From positions 186,001 through 250,000 of the forward strand of contig PQAO01000026.1 in NCBI GenBank assembly GCA_003104995.1: a stretch of DNA of 64,000 nt. The letters run 5' to 3'. Origin of the DNA: Dehalococcoidia bacterium. Its GTDB lineage: Bacteria > Chloroflexota > Dehalococcoidia > Tepidiformales > Tepidiformaceae. The translations under genes were made by a program, and so were the position numbers. Shown in pieces: positions 58,686 through 64,000 of the stretch. The notes beneath the pieces were generated by a model. It did no database searches. It worked only from the letters and a program-made list of their open reading frames with translations, and had not been told where the DNA came from. The first letter of the stretch is position 1, and each line of letters opens with the position of its first letter.

Positions 58686-60653
58686 CTATTCACGCTCGGT
58701 GAGATCGGTGCTGACTCGCTCGAGTACGGGGTGCGACGCGCGACCGGCAAGCCACAGAGCGATCGCTCCGATGCTGAAGAGGCCGGCGAAAATGCCGGCG
58801 CTGTAGGCGTTCAGCAAGCTGACACCTCCGCTGGTCGAGCCGCTGATGAGTCCGGCGATGGCAGCGATCGTGCCGACGAGCGCTGTCGGCAAGACCAACT
58901 CGTATCGTTGTGCCGAAGACAGCACGCCTGGGGCAGTTCCGGCCAGTCGAAGGGCGATAAGCGCCTCGCGGCGGTCGTAGATGCGCGCGATGGTGCCGAT
59001 GACCATGGTCGCGAGGGCGACCAGCGCCGCGATCGGCATGACGACGACTCCGATCACAACTCCGTCCAGGACCAGCCATTTGGTGGGCAAATCCTCCGCC
59101 ATCTGCATCTCAGGTCCCCACAGACCGCTTTCGATCATGGTCGTCCGCGCTCGCTCTCGTTCGACCTCCGGGTCGTTTACGGTCAAAGTGAGCGTCGCCC
59201 ACTCGGCCTCATCCAGCCAGAACGGCGCCGCGGTGATCTCGACGTCAGCCTGGATGTCTGCGGCACCGAGCACCGCGCGAGCCTCGGCTGCCCGGGTCTC
59301 GATCGTGGCGGCTGGTGCGACCGCCTCAAGCCGATCGGCCCTGTTTTCGAAGTCGCCGACGCCCCTGAGTCCCAGCGGAAGGGTCGCCGCGAGGAACGCC
59401 GCGAGCGAGAATCCACTGACGGTTCGCCACGCGCTGTCCGGGCTATCGGCGAGAAAGCGCCCCGCGAGAAGCGTCGCCGGGCGATGGGCCCTACGTGCGA
59501 GGAGCCGGCCGAGGCCACCGATGATCAACGGGCCAGTGGAGAAGAGGCCCCAGCCCAGGAACACGACGCCGGTGAATACGATGGGGACCAGTGGGTTGCT
59601 GCTGCGCAGCCAGAAGAGCGCCACGGCCGCACCCATGAGGAGGACGCTCCACCAGCGCAGCGGCGTCGAGGAGGGACGCGCACGGCGATAGCTTCCCAGA
59701 GGGTCACGGATAGACGGAAGAATGCCGCTCAGTGCCCCGAGGGTGAGCATGAGCACAACGGCGGCCATGGTGCCGAGGGTGAGGAGCGCACCGGGTTCTA
59801 CGTCGGGCGGGAACCACGGGCCGCCCTTGATCGGAATCCGGGATACCAGCGGCAGGACCAGCAGGTGAAGCACGGCACCGATCACCGCACCGATCCCGGC
59901 GAAGGTGGCCAGCTCCGTGATCGTCAGCCGCGCCAGCTGGGACGTGCTGGCGCCAAGCAGTCGAAGCGTGGCGAGGCGCCGTTGCCGTCGTCCGGCCATC
60001 AGGCGTGAGGCGAGACCGCCGAGGCCGGCAAGGGGCAGGGCTGTCATGAATACGGCGAGCAGCGCCATCTCGGCGTAGACGGTCTGATACAGGTCCGGCG
60101 TGGTCGACCAGCGGTCGATCCTGGTCGGGGTGACCGCCATCGCCTCCATCCACAGATGGGGCGCGCGCTCGTCGAACGTGGGGTCATCCAACTCGCGGCC
60201 TATCACCGCGAACAGCTCACCCGGGTACTCCAGCGTCTCCTCGGGGAGCACCCGGGTGACGGGTGCCGGGAACCGGTTGGCGAGCTGGTTGGCCGGGAGC
60301 TCTTCGATGAGCTCGGCGAGGGCGGGCGAGGCCCACACTTCGCCAGGTGCGGGGAAACCGTCCGTTCCTGGGACGTCGGGTGGGTCGGGGGTCAGCGCTG
60401 CGAGGTCGACGACCGTAATCGGGCGCTCTCCGAAGTAGTCCGTGAACCCTGCCTGCAAGACGGTGGGTTCACCGGCCGCGGCCTCGGGCGTACGCCATGC
60501 CGTCCTGTCCGCGCGGTGGGAGAGCCCCTGCTGTAACCCGAGCATCAGCAACAAGACGAAGGTGATGACACCTCCTGCAACCATGGGAAGACCGATCTCC
60601 AGGCGTGCGGTTGATCCGCCGCCGCGTAGAAGGCGCAACCATAGTCCACGCAT
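58686..60653 (-). CDS. FtsX-type ABC permease
   Basis: The protein has 655 residues with an N-terminal membrane helix, a 190-residue outside domain, an FtsX block (RLATLRLLGASTSQLARLTI) and a second FtsX block near the end (RREALIALRLAGTAPGVLSS). It overlaps the ATPase gene by 1 bp (60653). The outside domain has no clear known fold. Confidence 0.87.
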   Translation of the reverse strand: MRGLWLRLLRGGGSTARLEIGLPMVAGGVITFVLLLMLGLQQGLSHRADRTAWRTPEAAAGEPTVLQAGFTDYFGERPITVVDLAALTPDPPDVPGTDGFPAPGEVWASPALAELIEELPANQLANRFPAPVTRVLPEETLEYPGELFAVIGRELDDPTFDERAPHLWMEAMAVTPTRIDRWSTTPDLYQTVYAEMALLAVFMTALPLAGLGGLASRLMAGRRQRRLATLRLLGASTSQLARLTITELATFAGIGAVIGAVLHLLVLPLVSRIPIKGGPWFPPDVEPGALLTLGTMAAVVLMLTLGALSGILPSIRDPLGSYRRARPSSTPLRWWSVLLMGAAVALFWLRSSNPLVPIVFTGVVFLGWGLFSTGPLIIGGLGRLLARRAHRPATLLAGRFLADSPDSAWRTVSGFSLAAFLAATLPLGLRGVGDFENRADRLEAVAPAATIETRAAEARAVLGAADIQADVEITAAPFWLDEAEWATLTLTVNDPEVERERARTTMIESGLWGPEMQMAEDLPTKWLVLDGVVIGVVVMPIAALVALATMVIGTIARIYDRREALIALRLAGTAPGVLSSAQRYELVLPTALVGTIAAIAGLISGSTSGGVSLLNAYSAGIFAGLFSIGAIALWLAGRASHPVLERVSTDLTERE

Positions 60654-61384
60654 CAGCTCGACCTCGGCGCAATTCCGGGGCTAGCGACCGTGTCAGGCAG
60701 GGTCCGGCCGTCAACCACCCGGACGATCCGGTCGCAACGTCCGGCGACTCGTTCGTCGTGGGTGACGAGCACCAGCGCGGCACCTCGATCCCGCGCCGTC
60801 GAGACCAGCAGCGACACCATTTCGTCGCCGGTCTGGGTATCGAGCGCACCGGTCGGCTCGTCGGCGAACACGACCGCTGGTTCGTGGATCAGCGCACGAG
60901 CGATACCGACCCGCTGTGCCTGACCGCCAGACAGCTCTCCCGGGCGCCGCAGTTCCAGGCCGGAGAGACCGAGCGTCGGGAACAACTGTTGTGCTCGGGT
61001 GACGGCGTCGCGGCGGCTTGCGCCTCCCAGCATGAGCGGCAGCGCGACATTCTCGACGGCCGGCAACTCCGGAAGCAGGCCTGGGAACCGAAAAACGAAG
61101 CCGAAGTCTGAGCACCGCAACTGGGCTCGCCGGGCGTCAGAGAGGGTGTCGACGCGGACCTCACCAAAATGCACCTCACCGCTGTCGGGTGCGACAACGC
61201 CGGACAGGCAGTACAGCAGCGTCGATTTGCCCGAGCCGCTGGGGCCCATCACCGCTACCGATTCACCCCGAGCAACCTCCAGTGAGGCGTGGTGCAGAAC
61301 GATGGTAGGTCCGTAGCTCTTGGCGAGTCCGGTCGCTGCGAGTACCGGGCCGTCGGCTGTGGCCAGTTGTCCGATTTGGGTCAT
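60653..61384 (-). CDS. ABC exporter ATPase
   Basis: The protein has 243 residues. Walker A GPSGSGKST, Q-loop FVFRFPGLLPELPAVENVAL (Gln replaced by Arg in the FQ position), signature LSGGQAQRV, Walker B VVFADEPTGALD. The unusual Q-loop residue may alter coupling. ATG 61384 is used. Its partner is the permease encoded at 58686-60653. Confidence 0.9.
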   Translation of the reverse strand: MTQIGQLATADGPVLAATGLAKSYGPTIVLHHASLEVARGESVAVMGPSGSGKSTLLYCLSGVVAPDSGEVHFGEVRVDTLSDARRAQLRCSDFGFVFRFPGLLPELPAVENVALPLMLGGASRRDAVTRAQQLFPTLGLSGLELRRPGELSGGQAQRVGIARALIHEPAVVFADEPTGALDTQTGDEMVSLLVSTARDRGAALVLVTHDERVAGRCDRIVRVVDGRTLPDTVASPGIAPRSS

Positions 61385-61448
61385 GGAAGGTGTGGTCCTT
61401 TCAGGTCGCTCATGCGTCGTCCTTCTCGATCTCGTCCCATCGCGCGGA

Positions 61449-62216
61449 TCAGGCCACGGCACTGCGGTAGACGCGGGTCGCCCAGGTGAGCGTCATAGCG
61501 GCGAGCGCGCCGACGACGGCGAATGCGATGCCGGTGTCGGTGGTGAGGATCGAGCCCTGGGCCAGGTCGCGCGCGGCGTTGACGGCGTAGTAGAGAGGGT
61601 TGGCGTGGGCGAGGACCCGCATCCAGGTGGGGCCAATCTCGAGGGGAAGCAGCACACCGGAGAGCAGCGTGAGGGGCAGTTGGAGTCCGGTGACGATCGA
61701 GGCCAGGCTGCCGATGTCCTTGAGGAGCATGCTGAGTGCGTTGGACCAGGCGGAGACGACGATGGTAAGCAGGCTGAGAAGGACCAGCAGAACCGCGGTT
61801 CCGGTCGCGTCGGGGTGGTAGCCGAACGGTTGGGCTGCGATGGTGACCACGATCGCCGGGACGACGAAGGTGACGACGTCACGCAGGACGGGGCCGAGCA
61901 GGAGTGCGAGCCGGCTGGCCGGGGTGACGCGGAGGCGTTCGAGCACGCCGGTGTCCAGCTCGGTGATGACGGTCCAGCCGGCGCCCATCCCGGCGCCAAA
62001 GGCGACGATCACGAGCACCCCCGGCACGAAGATGTCGAGGGCGGAGCTTCCGGGCGGGAACCCTGGGGCTCCGACGATGGAGTTGAGCAGCGGGCCGAAC
62101 AGCGCGAGGTACAGCAGTGGTGTGGAGAGCGCGACGACGATCCACGCCGGTGCCCGCCAGCTCTCGAGCAGCTTGCGTTGGAGCAGCCACCACGTTTGGG
62201 ATGCGAATGTGCTCAT
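61449..62216 (-). CDS. ABC-2 type exporter permease (DrrB-like)
   Basis: The protein has 255 residues and six membrane helices with the ABC-2 signature around GVLERLRVTPASRLALLLGP and a terminal ANPLYYAVNAARD. It pairs with the ATPase encoded upstream, whose stop overlaps its ATG by 4 bp. Drug or lipid export is likely. Confidence 0.9.
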   Translation of the reverse strand: MSTFASQTWWLLQRKLLESWRAPAWIVVALSTPLLYLALFGPLLNSIVGAPGFPPGSSALDIFVPGVLVIVAFGAGMGAGWTVITELDTGVLERLRVTPASRLALLLGPVLRDVVTFVVPAIVVTIAAQPFGYHPDATGTAVLLVLLSLLTIVVSAWSNALSMLLKDIGSLASIVTGLQLPLTLLSGVLLPLEIGPTWMRVLAHANPLYYAVNAARDLAQGSILTTDTGIAFAVVGALAAMTLTWATRVYRSAVA

Positions 62217-63226
62217 CGGCGGGCGCTCCCGGTAGGGTCGGGGTCGCGCAGTGAGCGACCGGTGTGAGCGAGGAACACGTCGTCGAGTGATGCGCCGGCG
62301 AGCGAGATGCCGTCAATCGGGACGTGCTCCCGGCGCAAGAACTCGACAACCGCCGGGAGTGTCGCAGTGCCATCGTCGACGGCAAGGCGCACGACATCGC
62401 CATCGACCACGGCCGTTGTAGAGGGCACCGCGCGGGCGAGGTGGTCCCGCAGCTCGGCGACCTCTTCGGGGCCAAGCCGGGGTTGGACAATCACCGTGTC
62501 GCGGGCGAGGGCAGCCTTCAGCTCGTGGGGCCTGCCCTCGGTGACGACGGTACCGCGGTCGACGATCGCGATCGTGTCGCAGAGCTGGTCGGCTTCGTCG
62601 AGGTAGTGGGTGACAACGACGATCGTCGTGCCACCGGAGCGCAGCGCGCGTACATGGTCCCACAGGCTGGCGCGCGTCTGCGGGTCGAGCCCGGCGGTCG
62701 GCTCGTCGAGGAACAGCACGCTGGGCCGGTGGATAAGCCCGAGGGCGATCTCGAGGCGGCGACGTTGCCCGCCGGAGTAGGTGCGCGCCGGTCGATCGAT
62801 GAGCTCCGCCAGCTCGAACAGGTCGACGAGTTCGGTGACGCGGTCGTGGATGTCGGAAGCAGCCAGACCGTGCAGCCGGGCCTGGAGCAACAGGTTCTCC
62901 CGGCCGGTGGCTCCGAGGTCAGCGCCCCCGGCCTGCCCGACGTACCCGATCCGCCGGCGAACCTCCCGGGGCGCTCGGGCCACGTCGACCCCGGCGACTT
63001 CGGCGCGCCCACCGTCGATGGGCAGCAGCGTGGTGAGCATCCGCAAGGTTGTGGTCTTGCCGGCCCCGTTCGGACCGAGGAGACCGAAGATTGTCCCTGC
63101 TTCGACAGCAAGATCGACCCCGCGCACCGCATCGACCGTGCCGGTGCGGGAACGGAACGACTTCTGGAGCCCGTCCGCGACGATGGCCGCGTGGGCCTGA
63201 GGCTGAGATCGCGCGTTATCATCCAT
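62213..63226 (-). CDS. ABC-2 type exporter ATPase (DrrA-like)
   Basis: The protein has 337 residues. Walker A GPNGAGKTT, Q-loop GYVGQAGG, signature YSGGQRRRLE, Walker B VLFLDEPTAGLD, H-loop VVTHYLDEAD, plus the C-terminal DrrA-type domain (to residue 337). It is the first gene of the five-gene minus-strand series ending in the TetR gene. Confidence 0.93.
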   Translation of the reverse strand: MDDNARSQPQAHAAIVADGLQKSFRSRTGTVDAVRGVDLAVEAGTIFGLLGPNGAGKTTTLRMLTTLLPIDGGRAEVAGVDVARAPREVRRRIGYVGQAGGADLGATGRENLLLQARLHGLAASDIHDRVTELVDLFELAELIDRPARTYSGGQRRRLEIALGLIHRPSVLFLDEPTAGLDPQTRASLWDHVRALRSGGTTIVVVTHYLDEADQLCDTIAIVDRGTVVTEGRPHELKAALARDTVIVQPRLGPEEVAELRDHLARAVPSTTAVVDGDVVRLAVDDGTATLPAVVEFLRREHVPIDGISLAGASLDDVFLAHTGRSLRDPDPTGSARR

Positions 63227-63238
63227 AAGCCGGACTGT

Positions 63239-63256
63239 ATCATACGTTCAGATGAT
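63239..63256 (-). promoter_or_regulatory. Inverted repeat upstream of the drrA-like gene
   Basis: ATCAT-N8-ATGAT, with AT-rich flanks, ends 13 bp before the ATPase start. It may be the operator for the TetR regulator encoded at the other end of this gene series. The rest of 63257-63556 shows no feature. Confidence 0.4.
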
Positions 63257-63556
63257 TGTCTTGGTAGCTTGGGTGAACTGCGGATCTCGATCCCGGAGCA
63301 TGCGGGAGAAGCCGTCGAGCACGGAACGGTCTTGATCCCCTGGCAAACCAGGCCCGTTGGAAGCCCACTCCCCGGCCGGGCCTTAACCCGTGCAAACAGG
63401 CGGCAAAACGTCGTCATCCATTCAGCAAAATCTTGTCGCAAACGCACGAATTGACTCCCGCCCTAACCCACCGCTCAAAAACGTTATGGCATTCTCTTGG
63501 CGCGAGTCGCCCCCACCGATACTCGCGCCGAGGTGCGCCATGCAGGAGATCGATCC

Positions 63557-64000
63557 GTGGCGGCGCTGCCCGGGGTGCGCCGCCGGGCAAATGTAGCGCT
63601 TCCCTTCCGTGTGGATCGCAGGATGCTCGCAGGCTTCCTGCTGGTCGTCGTATCGCTTGTAGGCGGACTCCTCTTCTGGCGGAGTGCTACCGATACCACC
63701 GCCGTACTCGTTGCCGCGCGGGACATCCCTCCTGGCCACGTCATCCAACGCGATGACCTTCGCATCGCCGAGGCACGCTTCGACGGAAGCCTGGCGTCGC
63801 TGGCGCTTGGGGAATCAGAGCTGGACGTCGCGGTAGGTCGCGCCGCCAGCACGACCATCCATGCAGGCGAGATGCTGGTCCGCCCGGACCTCGCCTCCGG
63901 TCCAGTACTTGGCGCCGACGAGGTCGCCATCACCATCTCCGTCACAGCGGACACCATCTATCCCGGCCTGCGACCGACCGACGAGGTCACCCTGCTGGCC
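63557..64000 (+). CDS. SAF-domain protein, CpaB/RcpC-like, partial at window end
   Basis: From GTG 63557 (AGGAG 8 bp upstream) the protein reads a basic start, one membrane helix (MLAGFLLVVVSLVGGLLFW) and a SAF domain (VLVAARDIPPGHVIQRDDL, then GRAASTTIHAGEMLV). CpaB proteins help assemble Tad pili at the outer layer. The gene runs off the window. With the TadV-like peptidase at 38993 it suggests a Tad system, though the two are 24 kb apart. Confidence 0.75.
   Translation, partial: MAALPGVRRRANVALPFRVDRRMLAGFLLVVVSLVGGLLFWRSATDTTAVLVAARDIPPGHVIQRDDLRIAEARFDGSLASLALGESELDVAVGRAASTTIHAGEMLVRPDLASGPVLGADEVAITISVTADTIYPGLRPTDEVTLLA

Overview
The window is about 64 kb of high-GC bacterial DNA. 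Gene content (complete menaquinone operon, KtrAB potassium uptake, MacB-like ABC exporters with their own regulators, SAF/CpaB-type and A24-peptidase genes) and the frequent ATGA/GTGA overlaps fit a Chloroflexota-like or actinobacterial-like chromosome. No rRNA or other decisive taxonomic marker is present, so this placement is an inference.

1-16.8 kb is ordinary chromosome. It holds a tRNA-Leu(CAA), a beta-lactamase-fold protein that has lost its catalytic SxxK residues, an ASCH-domain protein, a ktrB-ktrB-ktrA operon with two channel paralogues, a DinB-fold protein, a tight menF-D-H-B-C-E operon that makes the menaquinone head group, and a P-type Ca2+/cation ATPase.

16.8-25 kb is a junction and defence zone. 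A decayed gene end and a truncated IS1182-type transposase are followed by an AbiE-type toxin-antitoxin pair and, convergent to it, a subtilisin/AAA-ATPase pair of IetAS type. The AbiE promoter spacer is filled by a perfect 22-bp palindrome, and the AbiEii homologue carries a WYL-like segment and a C-terminal zinc-binding motif. Helically spaced heptamers lie upstream of the IetA gene.

25-43 kb is a plasmid- or ICE-like module, nearly all on the minus strand. It encodes an SNF2-type helicase, a DNA methyltransferase, a small metalloprotease, DUF932, RadC-like and Rad52-like proteins, a CHC2/Toprim primase and many small unknown proteins. Most genes overlap, but five of the few real gaps contain a strong GC hairpin. 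GTTCCAA repeats spaced by about 10-11 bp multiples lie beyond the 5' end of the cluster and look like iterons. Its right part holds a prepilin peptidase, a frameshifted secreted nuclease, a HEPN-like protein, and an SOS-box-controlled ImuB polymerase gene cut off and fused to the 3' end of a RibD/DHFR-like gene at about 42.91 kb.

43.2-48 kb is a vanC/vanG-like cluster: D-Ala-D-X ligase, soluble alanine/serine racemase and membrane-anchored D,D-peptidase on the minus strand, divergent from an OmpR-type response regulator and a sensor kinase. The shared 88-bp promoter region has a large inverted repeat.

48-64 kb is an exporter region: a cytochrome b561, then ABC ATPase/FtsX-type permease units controlled by a NarL-type two-component system, a PadR repressor and a TetR repressor, plus an ABC-2 (DrrAB-like) pair. 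Together with the van-like genes this reads as a cell-envelope and antimicrobial-stress island. The window ends inside a SAF-domain (CpaB-like) gene.
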